A stretch of 61,584 bases of DNA, taken from IMG/VR virus record IMGVR_UViG_3300025120_013662, positions 1 to 61,584 of that record. One strand, given 5' to 3'. The DNA is from a virus. The notes under the pieces are model-generated. The model saw only the letters and a list, made by a program, of their open reading frames with translations, had not been told where the DNA came from and made no database searches. This document shows, piece by piece, positions 47,601-56,533 of the stretch. The first letter of the stretch is position 1; each line of letters opens with the position of its first letter. The translations under genes and the position numbers were made by a program.

Positions 47601-49303
47601 AGTTATTATTTACTTTAGTCGGAGAGCTTGAGATTCAGCCAACTCCAGATAGTATTTCTTATTATGAAGAAAATTTTAATTCATCAACTCGCATGAAACA
47701 AATTTTCGAAGCCGACCACCGGAATGTCAAGCAGCTAATTGAGACACCTCAACTTGGCTTTATCCCGAACCAACTCAAGTCTATGTTAGTTTGGTCCACA
47801 TCTATTCCAGAACAGGCACTTGGGGAGGTCGGTCCAAAATTTGATGCAAGAAGAGTTCTCTTGCGACAGCAAGATATGCTTGTACCTTCAGATGGTTCAC
47901 CTTTTGACCCATCAATTTACTCTACATATTATGACCCTGCTGGTGATAATCCTCATTTCTTGATGACAAGAGACCCAATGAAGATATACTCTAAATTCTT
48001 AGCTTTTTGGATGAATTATAAACAATTAGGTATTGTTGAATATTTGTCACATTTTGATAGTGTGTCCCCAACATTCAGGATTGATGGTGATGATGATTTA
48101 GTTAGAGGCAGCAAGCTGGGCCGACCAGTTTGGATGAAGATGACGGCAGACATTGCCGATCAGTTATCAAGTGGTCAACTCGGCATTGGAAATGTTCTTT
48201 GTCGCATTCGAACGGCGTCTAACGAAGATGTTCTTGCCGATGGGTCATTGACTGATAGAGTTAATGAGGAAACAAGAAACCGGGGCGAAGGACAGGGCGA
48301 ACGTGATAATAACCAAGCATTTGACCCATTCCCAGTTGATGAGCTACCTGCAATTGATTTTGATTTTCAAGCCTTCAGAACTCCCCTTATTTTAAGACCT
48401 AGAGATATTCCCAGTCTCGCCCCGCCAGTTAATTTTCAACCTCCGGGATTTCCAAGGCCCTCAATTCTTAGTCCTGTTGCTCCAGTACAGCTAAACCAAC
48501 CCGGATTAGCTACTCCCAACTTAGTATCACCTAGGTTGGCTACTCCTAACTTAGTATCACCTAGGTTGGCTACTCCTAACTTAGTATCACCTTTATTAGC
48601 CACTCCTAGTCTTGCATCTCCAGTAACAAGAACGCAAAATACTCGCCAACGGACAGCACAGGCTCAACGACAGTCACCACAGGTTCAACAAAATAATGGG
48701 CAAGGTTCACAATTTTCAGTGGCTTTACCTAGAAGACAGCAATTTAGTTTTGCCGGCGGTGGCGCAAGAAACGTATCAGTATCCCGAGGAGTCTCACCCC
48801 GAGGTAGACTTTATCAAGCGGCTCCTAATTCAAGAAACACGAGAGAACAAGACAGAGAAGTAGACCAAGAGCAGGTAGATCAGGATATACAAAATTATGG
48901 ACTGCACGGTGCTGATCAATCAGAAAACTCTCAAACAATTTCAGATGATTTGGTTAGAAGTTTAGTTGAGAACAACTTTGAGTTTTTATCTAGAAAAGAA
49001 ATATTCAATTTACCTATATACCATGAATATTTTTATATGAGTTTTGGGTATTCTATACCGGACCCGGACAGAAGAACTGAATTACTCGGAGAAAGAGAGA
49101 TACCTCAGATGCGAATACCGGCAGAAGAGGTCAGATTAGAGGCCCCAGATGGTCTTCCAAATGTTTCTCGACAGGAAGCTGACAGAGTGCAACGAGAGGC
49201 ACAAGCTCAAGCTGGCTCTCCACCTGAGAGAAGGGTTCGACAAGATGCACAAGCACAGGGCTCTAGACGTAATATTAATACACGAGGCATCGGCAGATTA
49301 TGA
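44609..49303 (+). CDS. Giant virion protein (1564 aa) with LATPNLVSPR repeats
   Basis: ATG 44609 with AAGAGG upstream. The N-terminus SVTIDSVTLENTIEDDNEVV is a beta segment. Residues 1-1210 are mixed alpha/beta without a domain I know. From about 1225 the chain is Pro-rich (RPRDIPSLAPPVNFQPPGF), then has four 10-residue repeats (about 1300-1339), then a Gln/Arg-rich disordered region and a final charged Gln/Arg/Ala-rich tail. The C-terminal part is probably flexible. Likely tail or baseplate component by location; function unknown. Confidence 0.62.
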   Translation: MPNRSSCRIENIMPSVTIDSVTLENTIEDDNEVVSIIVEAKTQEKISGREAQRWYSDIDFSRFVRVRIVACLDATQAPSLDYLQQRFNEYIDLSEAGIADLNAQDFVKSQYNKMGPINGDDFSRLARSPEGPIVQIPLNQDLIAEAASDQDGNLVPEDGILRPYYVQSPQERFSNSRTLALPQENNLSGIILFDDSLKDLLLLDAEGEVPAREVQQIARNIVNQEETFLYDEVPLQTIKLSVGPGTIYPDGQLSHLSLYAFSYIDYGLFVEQVGVEEENENMQFRYILNSLNSGMGKVNNSTVIGKQTSYDPIEIRTTESTEGLVEYVSTNQSIGNISDRIGETTTLQLNSPQQNLLFDLRRTNFPKFDRFKTKFYDSFYGSLDNSLLGKSNLKIIHNDNFFSDFWFSKDDDDNIRYTYAFNILSFLAQNSKFPRLYTNRETSEELLGGGDIIQFNEVVDERARVLNIEAKKRLVDFNAFTNDNDLGTVVRQKRKTLEAHLTEKIIQSPKILPNIRLPGQGQDPISAFRGSGITFYEGYDSLESEHLLQNVSKYQYGFKCYVSDPAQLYIERSLQRLIGAEGLVNEYYNTVINSLNLYDPATGKITKDPSEITIDNIPANDLLAEQVRIFVSYLRKYRVPIKKSEFKGTEIGNVSIRDYRSVESVLLSLVNSPFPGAVKQVADTIGMLVSDLASIVGTLNPKGATYEASGEKFTLENSTTPVAIREAENYFDETVEAGVTKGLGYDYFGDFKRDLLTTEIEQNQGQDIRGRILREVGEPVGPTRIPVEIYRTRVGREFNKYFCRAIEAAQPEDNGPIVYEQMEYQDPAYRYLSPVFIRRPGKERIDQLSYFPITNDVNAPYNFDEYADFFADIIKSKRSMKYAEKPYYELVTDNTIDSLQIKTANSLIETLSIDHGCTVLEQIDQQFTVPSPTTISPATTVTFSTQELLPSILGGNNLGIAASEFSAQSIQDALDEQRLSDESQNPARLSEALGPATKLLFTLVGELEIQPTPDSISYYEENFNSSTRMKQIFEADHRNVKQLIETPQLGFIPNQLKSMLVWSTSIPEQALGEVGPKFDARRVLLRQQDMLVPSDGSPFDPSIYSTYYDPAGDNPHFLMTRDPMKIYSKFLAFWMNYKQLGIVEYLSHFDSVSPTFRIDGDDDLVRGSKLGRPVWMKMTADIADQLSSGQLGIGNVLCRIRTASNEDVLADGSLTDRVNEETRNRGEGQGERDNNQAFDPFPVDELPAIDFDFQAFRTPLILRPRDIPSLAPPVNFQPPGFPRPSILSPVAPVQLNQPGLATPNLVSPRLATPNLVSPRLATPNLVSPLLATPSLASPVTRTQNTRQRTAQAQRQSPQVQQNNGQGSQFSVALPRRQQFSFAGGGARNVSVSRGVSPRGRLYQAAPNSRNTREQDREVDQEQVDQDIQNYGLHGADQSENSQTISDDLVRSLVENNFEFLSRKEIFNLPIYHEYFYMSFGYSIPDPDRRTELLGEREIPQMRIPAEEVRLEAPDGLPNVSRQEADRVQREAQAQAGSPPERRVRQDAQAQGSRRNINTRGIGRL
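48506..48625 (+). repeat. Tandem repeat, 4 x 30 bp
   Basis: Four consecutive 30-base units begin at 48506, 48536, 48566 and 48596. Units 1-3 differ by only a few bases (TTAGC/TTGGC at the start, CCC/CCT inside), and unit 4 is more diverged. They encode LATPNLVSPR twice, then LATPNLVSPL and LATPSLASPV. The near identity of units 1-3 suggests recent slippage expansion in frame. Confidence 0.95.
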
Positions 49304-52011
49304 CAGGCATCAAAAGAACTATAACCTGTCGTCGGCCAACAACAAACCTTGACCCTTTGTTGAGGGCTTGGAATAATTTTCCATCAAACACTCCACCGGC
49401 AGATAGTCAACCAAATACTCCAGATTCACCACTCAATGGGATGCTCGGCGGACGCTGGGGGAAAATGATAAAATGGGACGCTATAACTCAAGACCCCGGC
49501 GCTGCTGAGTGGCGCAGAGCCCCACTATCAGATAATACTGAGAGGATTTGGTACAGTTATGCTGGATTCACGCCACAGGGCGGCGACCAAGAATTCGGAC
49601 CTGCAAGACTAGAAACAGCCGCACAACAGATTAATTGGAGCAACGCCTTTGACGGCGACCTCGCCCGAATAAGTTTTGAAGAATTTTCCAGAAACCCAAG
49701 TTATGATCAAGTGAAGTTCCCGGATTACAATATAGCTAGGTCAATATCTCAATTAGGTTTAGCTGGCTCAGGTTTGGATGACGCACCTCCTCCGGAGTAT
49801 GAGTTCTATGATTTCAGTACGGATGCCCCATACGCAAAAACCTATCTCTTAGACGAGATTTTAGATAGCCTGAGAGAGGGTAGAGAAGGTGGATATAAAA
49901 TAAAATCAGCAGCTACAATAAACCCGGAGTATAATTTCTTTTCCGAGAAATATGAAACAGCGATTGCGTCATCTGGTGTGCCCGAGGCTGTGCTTCCAAA
50001 TATGTATATTTATAGCTTTATGAGCGATAACAATGATAATTTAAACAGACCAGACTGGCAAAATGGCGAACGTGAAGCAGAACTTACAGGACGAAATTAC
50101 GATCGTCTTATAACATTAGAAGAGTTTTCCGGGGAGATCTTACCAAGGTTAAATTCAGAAGATAACGGATTCGAAGAAAATTATTTAGAAAATTACGCTA
50201 ATGCGGTTGACAATGTAATTATTGATTTTACAAGCAGTTTGGCAAGAGATTTTCGAACCACTATTTCTCCTGCTAGTGAAATGAATTTTTATGATAGTCT
50301 TAATAATAGAAAAACACAATTCCCAATGTATATTGAGTTGACCATTCCAACCTTTTCGGTTTTGGAAAATTCAATTACCCATATGATGGGAACATCAACA
50401 ACCAGCACTGGTATGTTGAATAGTTTAGTATCTACTCCCTCAACTAATCAAACCTTTAATTGTTCTTCTACTTTTTTCAAGGATAATAACTCCGTAAGAG
50501 ATCAGCAGCGTGCAGTTCTAATTTCATACTTAGCTCCGGATTTTGATGCCCGAACAAATCAAAACAACCAATCAGTGTCTATAAAAACGACACAACTGGA
50601 AGAGCCTGTATATGATTTTGATGAGTGGATGAATGGAGTTATGGATGATATTGAGACTATGGTTGTGAGCCCTGACGGACAAGAAAGGGTGATGGGACAG
50701 TGTGCAAGATTTAGAGACAGGATGATGGTTCAGGCGATGAGGAATAATATTTCTTCCTTGGCTCGATCAAATGCTCGTAGTTATACAGACATGATTTCTG
50801 GTAAATTGTGTAAGAATGAAACCATTGCGTATAAGCTAATTAAGAAGAATAGAAGGGATGAAATTATTCAAACTTTCTACTTGCCAAACACAAGCTATAC
50901 TGATACAATTAAATTTGTAGATACTCAAGTTAAATACAACAAGGATTACAAGTATGACCTTAAAGCCTATGCAGTCGTGTACGGATCAAAATATGTATTC
51001 AGAACAAGGGAGAGGACATATCCTGCATTTGGGGAAAACGAGAATTTGCAACGTCCTGCATCGGATCCAATATATTTTGTTTTTGATGTAGAGACAATAC
51101 CAAATCCAAAAGTTGTAGAATATACAATCTTTTCTGATTCTTACAAGGTACAAACAGATACCTTTCTGAGTTCTGGAGTTTCTTTTCCTCTGGTTAAGGT
51201 GTTAGATCGACCACCGATGCCTCCAGAGATGCAGGTAATTCCGTACAGAAATAATTACCAACAAGTATTAATAAATATCCAGCCGGGTTCAGGTGCTCGC
51301 CTTGGTCAGGACGCTGTAGATTTTATACCTTTAGACGAGGATGATCTAGGAGGAACTACTGGCCGCAATGCTATTGCTGTTCATCAAAAACAATTTGAAA
51401 ACTTTGATCTGATCGCTCCAAAGCTAGAGTTTAAATCAGAATCAGCAGCAGAAACAAAAAGGGTTGAAATATACAGAACAACAGAAATGCCGTTGAACGT
51501 AGAAAAGTATAATGATGCGTACAGATCTTTTGGCAGCGTTGCTCATAAAGTTTTGGATATTTCGCAAAACGAAGAACTGCCGGAAGAAGAGGCTGCGGAA
51601 GCTTTTGATTGTATTGATGATTTGGACCCTAATATAACATATTATTATACATGCCGAACGATCGATGTTCATAATAAAAAGTCAAACCCTTCAGCAATTT
51701 ATCAGGTTAAGTTAAACTATGAAGGCGGCGTTTATTACCCAACCATAGAAGCTTATCAGCCAAACATGGAGGACAGAAAAAGTCCAACTAAACCAATGGC
51801 TCGTTTTTTAGAAGTAAAAGCTTCAGACCTGCAATCCTATGTCTATAACTCTCTAGATGATGATGGTAATGTAATAAGCGAAAGAGGAGTTGTTTCCGAG
51901 TCTAGAGATCAGGTACAAAATAATCACTTTTTAGTACGTGTGACTTCTAAAGACACGGGCAGAAAATTTGAAATTAATCTAGTATTTAACAAAGGACAAG
52001 TATCTGATTAG
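49300..52011 (+). CDS. Virion protein (903 aa) with FN3-like C-terminal part
   Basis: ATG 49300 overlaps the previous stop (ATGA). The N-terminal 80 residues contain a Pro/Ser-rich linker and a Gly/Trp segment (NGMLGGRWGKMIKWD). The C-terminal third looks like tandem beta-sandwich (fibronectin III-like) domains: RVEIYRTTEMPLN, then DDLDPNITYYYTCRTIDVHN, then NPSAIYQVKL, with the typical YYY-x-R-x-D strand. Probably a tail or baseplate structural protein. It is followed by the largest gap of the window (87 nt), which may mark a new late transcript. Confidence 0.62.
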   Translation: MTGIKRTITCRRPTTNLDPLLRAWNNFPSNTPPADSQPNTPDSPLNGMLGGRWGKMIKWDAITQDPGAAEWRRAPLSDNTERIWYSYAGFTPQGGDQEFGPARLETAAQQINWSNAFDGDLARISFEEFSRNPSYDQVKFPDYNIARSISQLGLAGSGLDDAPPPEYEFYDFSTDAPYAKTYLLDEILDSLREGREGGYKIKSAATINPEYNFFSEKYETAIASSGVPEAVLPNMYIYSFMSDNNDNLNRPDWQNGEREAELTGRNYDRLITLEEFSGEILPRLNSEDNGFEENYLENYANAVDNVIIDFTSSLARDFRTTISPASEMNFYDSLNNRKTQFPMYIELTIPTFSVLENSITHMMGTSTTSTGMLNSLVSTPSTNQTFNCSSTFFKDNNSVRDQQRAVLISYLAPDFDARTNQNNQSVSIKTTQLEEPVYDFDEWMNGVMDDIETMVVSPDGQERVMGQCARFRDRMMVQAMRNNISSLARSNARSYTDMISGKLCKNETIAYKLIKKNRRDEIIQTFYLPNTSYTDTIKFVDTQVKYNKDYKYDLKAYAVVYGSKYVFRTRERTYPAFGENENLQRPASDPIYFVFDVETIPNPKVVEYTIFSDSYKVQTDTFLSSGVSFPLVKVLDRPPMPPEMQVIPYRNNYQQVLINIQPGSGARLGQDAVDFIPLDEDDLGGTTGRNAIAVHQKQFENFDLIAPKLEFKSESAAETKRVEIYRTTEMPLNVEKYNDAYRSFGSVAHKVLDISQNEELPEEEAAEAFDCIDDLDPNITYYYTCRTIDVHNKKSNPSAIYQVKLNYEGGVYYPTIEAYQPNMEDRKSPTKPMARFLEVKASDLQSYVYNSLDDDGNVISERGVVSESRDQVQNNHFLVRVTSKDTGRKFEINLVFNKGQVSD

Positions 52012-52012
52012 A

Positions 52013-52020
52013 TATAAATC
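52013..52020 (+). promoter_or_regulatory. Possible T4-type late promoter element
   Basis: The 87-nt gap 52012-52098 begins with TATAAATC, a 7/8 match to the T4 late promoter core TATAAATA that gp55 recognises. It lies 79 nt upstream of ATG 52099. The genome is AT-rich, so such matches occur by chance; the placement in the only sizeable gap of the virion block is the reason to list it. No rho-independent terminator is seen in the gap. Confidence 0.3.
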
Positions 52021-52098
52021 CTTAAAAAGGTGAAAAGGATACTATTTAATAAGAACCCGAAAAAAAAGATAGATAAGGTTCTAGAAGAGGAAATATAA

Positions 52099-53139
52099 AT
52101 GGCGTTTTTAGATAACAGTGGTGATATTATTCTCGATGCAGTTTTAACTGATACTGGTCGTAAAAGACTGGCTGCTGGAGATGGAAGTTTTAGAATTGTT
52201 AAATTTGCTCTAGGTGATGACGAGATAGACTATTCTTTGTACAGAAACTCAAACAGTACTGAGGGTCGTCATCCAAGCGGGTCAGCGTATTATGATTTAA
52301 ACATCATGCAAACCCCAGTCCTAGAAGCTTTCACTGACAATGCTTCAGTGCTTAAGTCAAAACTTGTTTCCTATGCACAATCTGATTTACTATATTTGCC
52401 TGTGATAAAAGTTAATAATGTTTTGAATAAGACAGCAAATGAAAACAGTGACTGGTCTGCTTTAGAGACTCCAACTGGTGGATATATTTTATCTGTTGAT
52501 GCTACAACCTCTAATAACTTTTCTAGCAACCTTGTTTCTTTGGATGGGCTTATAAAGACAGATACAACAAATTCGCCTAGTCAAAAACCTGTCTCTCTTG
52601 ACCAAGGTTTGGATAGCACCTTGTTGTCTGTGGCTAACTTGCCGCTTGGAGATCCTCGCCGAGAAACACAATATCTTGTAGAGCTAGACAACCGTCTTCT
52701 GCGCATAATGCCTGTCGGCGGGAATAATACAAGTATGGTGGCCACGCCATCGTATATTGATGATGATAATATAGCGAGTTATTATTTCTCTCTAAATTCT
52801 AATAGCGGATATTTTGGTGGAGCGGATGCTACAAATCTTCCTCGTTTCCAGATCCCAGAAGGAAATACTGGACGAGGCGATCCAAATACTGTTTTAGGAA
52901 ATATATCGACAGGCACTGGACAATACGGAACACGTTTCGGATTTAAGCTAAAATCTTCCCTAGACGCAGAAAATAGTACAAATTTCTTCACAACGCTGGG
53001 TTCAATAACCAGTGATGATTATGATGCTGGTGGTGGGTCTACCACATATCACTTCATAGATTCTACAATTCGCATTACTGGATTTACAACAGGGTATCGA
53101 GTCGATATGCCTGTTCGACTTATTAAGAAAGCAACATAG
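52099..53139 (+). CDS. Tail-type virion protein, 346 aa
   Basis: ATG 52099 follows AGAGGAAATATAA. NIILDAVLTDTGR-like start (here DIILDAVLTDTGRKRLAAG) and FRIVKFALGDDEIDYSLY form an N-terminal motif that is common, from memory, in marine T4-like virion proteins. The middle has LLSVANLPLGDPRRETQYL, and the end STIRITGFTTGYRVDMPVRL is beta-rich. Likely a tail fibre adaptor or baseplate protein. Function not assigned. Confidence 0.62.
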   Translation: MAFLDNSGDIILDAVLTDTGRKRLAAGDGSFRIVKFALGDDEIDYSLYRNSNSTEGRHPSGSAYYDLNIMQTPVLEAFTDNASVLKSKLVSYAQSDLLYLPVIKVNNVLNKTANENSDWSALETPTGGYILSVDATTSNNFSSNLVSLDGLIKTDTTNSPSQKPVSLDQGLDSTLLSVANLPLGDPRRETQYLVELDNRLLRIMPVGGNNTSMVATPSYIDDDNIASYYFSLNSNSGYFGGADATNLPRFQIPEGNTGRGDPNTVLGNISTGTGQYGTRFGFKLKSSLDAENSTNFFTTLGSITSDDYDAGGGSTTYHFIDSTIRITGFTTGYRVDMPVRLIKKAT

Positions 53140-53148
53140 GATTTAACA

Positions 53149-54306
53149 ATGGCTACATCATTTAAGACACTTCTTGGCAGCGACATACAGAATAGCACGA
53201 CTAAACTGCATGAGGCTATTCCAATTACTGGATCGATTATTTCAGGGACATATTCCGAGGGGAATGTTAAAAATTATTCTCATGGAATGTTTCAGTCTGT
53301 ATATGACTATCCCTTTCTGAGTTCATCAGCGAATCATATTTTTGATATCACCGCTGGGTTCACCGGGACTTCGGTTTTGTCTGGTGCCGCAACGATTCAG
53401 AACAAGCAGAAAATACAAATCTACAACCAGATGGCTCAAGTCTTATGTGGACATTCTTCTGTTGGTGAAATTCTTCCCTTTGATATGAGCGGAAACTTTG
53501 CCACATCACCTTTTGATTCTGCCAAGGCGAATCGTGACAAGATGAATTCTGTCTTCTTTATTAACTTTGCTAGATTATTAAACAAGGATGAAATGCAAAA
53601 AGGATCCTTCTTTATGAATTTGGGTGTTAACCCAACGGGTGGTGTTGGATTCTCTGGTAGAGAGCAGTTAATCGTAGCTGATGTCAGTGGTGCTGATAGT
53701 TTCAGGGTCAACTCACCAGCCGGCGAATACAATTTCTTGTTTGTTACCTCCAGTGGTCCATCTGGATGTCTTATGACTCAATTTGATAACCATCCCTGTG
53801 GTCTAATTTTCTATCAAGCTGGTATAGCAGTTCTCACGTCCTCGTTGTTCGAAAGCTATAATAGTGGTGGATTCCTAAACAACAGATTGCTTGGCGCTGG
53901 CTCAGGCGCTGGTTTCCCTAAACTTAATGGACTTATTTTCCAAAATGGTGCTGAGTTTAATAAGAATGTCAAGCAAGTTTTGACTGGTACTTTCATATCG
54001 TCATCGGCGGATGGATTAAGAAACCGGATACAGAGAATTTCTTTTGCTAACACGACTGATCTAAACTCAACAATTTATTTCTGCCGAGCAAACTCAAACG
54101 AGTTTAACTACAGTAGTAACCCAACATACCTAAAAGATAGTCAGGTGAGAGTTAAGGAAGTACAGGCTGATGAGCCAGTTTCTTATATTACCACAGTTGG
54201 TCTTTATGGTGCAAATAATGAAATGTTGGCTACAGCAAAAATAAGCGAACCACTTAAGAAAACTCCTTCTAACGAGTTTACCCTGCGAGTCAGGCTAGAT
54301 TATTAG
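53149..54306 (+). CDS. Virion protein, paralogue of 54320 (385 aa)
   Basis: ATG 53149 after AGGAT. The centre has MQKGSFFMNLGVNP, then GLIFYQAGIAVLTSSLFES, and the C-terminus TVGLYGANNEMLATAKISEP with a final LRVRLDY. Each of these segments has a counterpart in the next gene (QKGSVNLKFFFTG, VVLYNEGFVLLTSSLVLS, SIGIFDEQKNLIGVAKLANP, KLKLDF), so they are tandem paralogues. Probably tail or fibre-attachment protein; the C-terminal strand motif suggests a shared interface. Confidence 0.65.
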   Translation: MATSFKTLLGSDIQNSTTKLHEAIPITGSIISGTYSEGNVKNYSHGMFQSVYDYPFLSSSANHIFDITAGFTGTSVLSGAATIQNKQKIQIYNQMAQVLCGHSSVGEILPFDMSGNFATSPFDSAKANRDKMNSVFFINFARLLNKDEMQKGSFFMNLGVNPTGGVGFSGREQLIVADVSGADSFRVNSPAGEYNFLFVTSSGPSGCLMTQFDNHPCGLIFYQAGIAVLTSSLFESYNSGGFLNNRLLGAGSGAGFPKLNGLIFQNGAEFNKNVKQVLTGTFISSSADGLRNRIQRISFANTTDLNSTIYFCRANSNEFNYSSNPTYLKDSQVRVKEVQADEPVSYITTVGLYGANNEMLATAKISEPLKKTPSNEFTLRVRLDY

Positions 54307-54319
54307 CAGGGGGTGAAGG

Positions 54320-55486
54320 ATGCCTTACCTCCGGCGCTTTGGCGTAAACGACATATTTAAGAACACCGTTGAGACGCAACCTCAGTATGATGTTACTATG
54401 TACTCTAACAAGGTCTTTATAAACAAAAGGCGTTTTGAAGGACAGAATGTTCCAACTGGAACAATCAGCCTATACGAAATTAATGCGGATCGAGCCACAG
54501 ATTTAATTCATGCGTTTGCAATAAAGGATGGAAATTTTCAATCCTTTGGCCCAATCTCCACAAACGACTATGCTACAGCTTCCTACGGGACAAAAATTTC
54601 ATTAGACTATCCTCTGACTTCAAGTATAGCTCGACAATACATCAGGAGCGAACCCGCTCCCTCTACGACAGATGGTTCAACTGATTCATATTTTACTGTA
54701 AGAAGAAGAATGCTGGCCCTGCAAAGTACTCTTGATTATTATAGACCCTTGAGTCCTTCGTATTCATACCAGAAACATTTTGAAACAGTACCAGTAAATT
54801 TAATAAGCATACCTTCCATTATGTTTGATTCAGGGATACAAAAAGGGTCAGTTAATCTTAAGTTTTTCTTTACTGGAACTTTAGTTGATGAAGCTGTTGA
54901 CAAAAACGAAAACGGCGAACTTATATCTACAACTGGAGCGCTAAGTGGAACCACAGTAGGGGTTGTATTGTACAATGAGGGTTTTGTTTTACTGACTTCT
55001 TCTTTGGTTCTATCAAATGATCTCGATGACTATCTTGGAACAGGAACCAAAGTAAAACCACAATGGACTTATTTCGGCTCATACTATGCTACGGGATCAG
55101 GCGGAGCCGGAGCCACAGGTAGCTCTTATACATTATCCTTTAAGGGCACAAATGAAATCCCAACAACTACTATGTTTGCAGAGGCTACTGCTGGGTCTTT
55201 AAACAATTCTCAGAACCTGACTTGGATAAGTTCATCAAATTCTAATTGGAGAGGTAGAACAAACTCCGATTCTAGTTCTTATGTTGAGCCAAAAGATATT
55301 GTAATAAAAAACACTCTTCAAAGCCAATATTGCAGATATGATGATGAATTTGAAAAACAAGTTTTTATAAGTTCTATTGGGATTTTTGATGAGCAGAAGA
55401 ATTTAATTGGTGTAGCAAAACTAGCGAACCCAGTTAGAAAAAAAGAAACTGACGCTTATACGTTTAAACTTAAATTAGATTTCTGA
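54320..55486 (+). CDS. Virion protein, paralogue of 53149 (388 aa)
   Basis: ATG 54320 with a purine-rich GGGGGTGAAGG site. It starts PYLRRFGVNDIFKNTVETQP, and contains MFDSGIQKGSVNLKFFFTG and a Gly-rich loop (YATGSGGAGATGSSYTLSF). The shared core with the upstream gene is described there; the N-terminal 100 residues differ more. It ends the virion block: the next gene encodes a DNA enzyme and lacks a ribosome site. Confidence 0.65.
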   Translation: MPYLRRFGVNDIFKNTVETQPQYDVTMYSNKVFINKRRFEGQNVPTGTISLYEINADRATDLIHAFAIKDGNFQSFGPISTNDYATASYGTKISLDYPLTSSIARQYIRSEPAPSTTDGSTDSYFTVRRRMLALQSTLDYYRPLSPSYSYQKHFETVPVNLISIPSIMFDSGIQKGSVNLKFFFTGTLVDEAVDKNENGELISTTGALSGTTVGVVLYNEGFVLLTSSLVLSNDLDDYLGTGTKVKPQWTYFGSYYATGSGGAGATGSSYTLSFKGTNEIPTTTMFAEATAGSLNNSQNLTWISSSNSNWRGRTNSDSSSYVEPKDIVIKNTLQSQYCRYDDEFEKQVFISSIGIFDEQKNLIGVAKLANPVRKKETDAYTFKLKLDF

Positions 55487-55498
55487 TATACTACTTGT

Positions 55499-56077
55499 AT
55501 GATATTAGGACTTGATATTTCTACCACCATGGTTGGGGTAGCGATTATTGACAAAGAGACTAGGAAACTTATCCACTGTACTGGGTGGGATATCTCCAAG
55601 ATTACTTCAACATATGAAAAATCAGAATTTATAGGTGCAGAGTTATATTCTCTTCGTTCTGAATTTAATATTGAAAACTTATTTATAGAAACTGCTTTAA
55701 AGAAATTTATGCCGGGACGGTCCAGAGCGGACACTATTATAAAATTAGCTAAGTTTAATGGTATTGTTTCGTGGTTGTGTTATGAGTGTTTTAACTTTGA
55801 GCCAACCCATATTAACGTCAATAGTGCTCGGTCCTTATATGGGCTGTCTTTTCCTAGGGGAACAAAAGGACCCCAAAGAAAAAAGATGGTAATTGAAGCT
55901 GTAATAGATAAAGAGAAGACAGATTTCTCATATGAGATGGCTCGTGGCGGAAGAAATTTTAAAAAAGGCACCGATGATCGTGCTGATGCTGTTGTTATTG
56001 CTCGGGCTGGAGAGTTTATATTGAGGAACCAGAACAACAAAGGCTTCTTGACAGAAAAAATAGTTTTAGTTGATTAA
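55499..56077 (+). CDS. RuvC-fold resolvase-like nuclease
   Basis: 192 aa. ILGLDISTTMVGVAIID places D6 on the first strand of the RNase H/RuvC fold. LFIETAL gives E64, and GTDDRADAVVIARA gives D159/D160 and D163, so the four acidic residues of RuvC are present. HINVNSARSLYG and RKKMVIEA are further RuvC-like parts. It likely resolves branched DNA before packaging, the job done by gp49 (endo VII) in T4. No clear Shine-Dalgarno site precedes ATG 55499; a TATACT lies at 55487-55492, so a short-leader transcript is possible. Confidence 0.78.
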   Translation: MILGLDISTTMVGVAIIDKETRKLIHCTGWDISKITSTYEKSEFIGAELYSLRSEFNIENLFIETALKKFMPGRSRADTIIKLAKFNGIVSWLCYECFNFEPTHINVNSARSLYGLSFPRGTKGPQRKKMVIEAVIDKEKTDFSYEMARGGRNFKKGTDDRADAVVIARAGEFILRNQNNKGFLTEKIVLVD

Positions 56078-56092
56078 CAAACTACTTATTGC

Positions 56093-56533
56093 ATGAAATT
56101 AAGTAAAGATATAATTCGCAATCTTATCAAAGAAGAGATTAGTGAAATGTGCGCTGCGGACCAATACAAGATGGGATCAGACGACAAGCATCAAGATTAT
56201 CATCATCAGGATGATGAAGGTGATATGGCGAAGCGCCAAATGTTCAAGACAGCCGAATATGCTACTGCTATTTTTGATATGATCCAAGACGGTGAACAGT
56301 ATCCAGCTTGGATTCAAAGCAAGATGACGAAGGTAGCAGATTATATCGGAGCAGTCAAGCACTATCTTGAGTATGATCATGTTATGGGAGAAAAGCTTGA
56401 CAAAGACGCCGATGCTGGTGATTATATTAAAGACTTCCGAAAATCTGATGCCCCACAATTCAAGGGCAAGTCAAAAAAGAAAAAGCAACAGATGGCAGTA
56501 GCTGCCTATCTTGATGCGAAAGATAACAAGTAA
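56093..56533 (+). CDS. Tag-A protein, 146 aa, unknown body
   Basis: ATG 56093 lies 15 nt after the RuvC-like stop without a good ribosome site. The N-terminus MKLSKDIIRNLIKEEISEM is tag A, shared in form with genes at 58318, 58842 and 61106. The body has a His/Asp/Gln-rich patch (KHQDYHHQDDEGDMAKRQMF), a helical region (AEYATAIFDMIQDGEQYPAW, then MTKVADYIGAVKHYLEYD) and a Lys-rich end. No enzyme motif. If the tag acts as a capsid-targeting sequence, this would be an internal virion protein. Confidence 0.62.
   Translation: MKLSKDIIRNLIKEEISEMCAADQYKMGSDDKHQDYHHQDDEGDMAKRQMFKTAEYATAIFDMIQDGEQYPAWIQSKMTKVADYIGAVKHYLEYDHVMGEKLDKDADAGDYIKDFRKSDAPQFKGKSKKKKQQMAVAAYLDAKDNK

Noticed and set aside
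52012-52098. Possible tRNA or short ORF in the 87-nt gap
   Set aside because: A GGTTC near 52077 recalls a tRNA T-loop but no acceptor, D or anticodon stems pair. A GTG-started 22-codon ORF (52030-52098) is Lys-rich and has no separate ribosome site, so support is too weak.
55487-56092. Shared ACTACTT sequence just before the starts at 55499 and 56093
   Set aside because: Spacing to the ATG differs (2 versus 5 nt) and only two cases exist, so a common regulatory element cannot be claimed.
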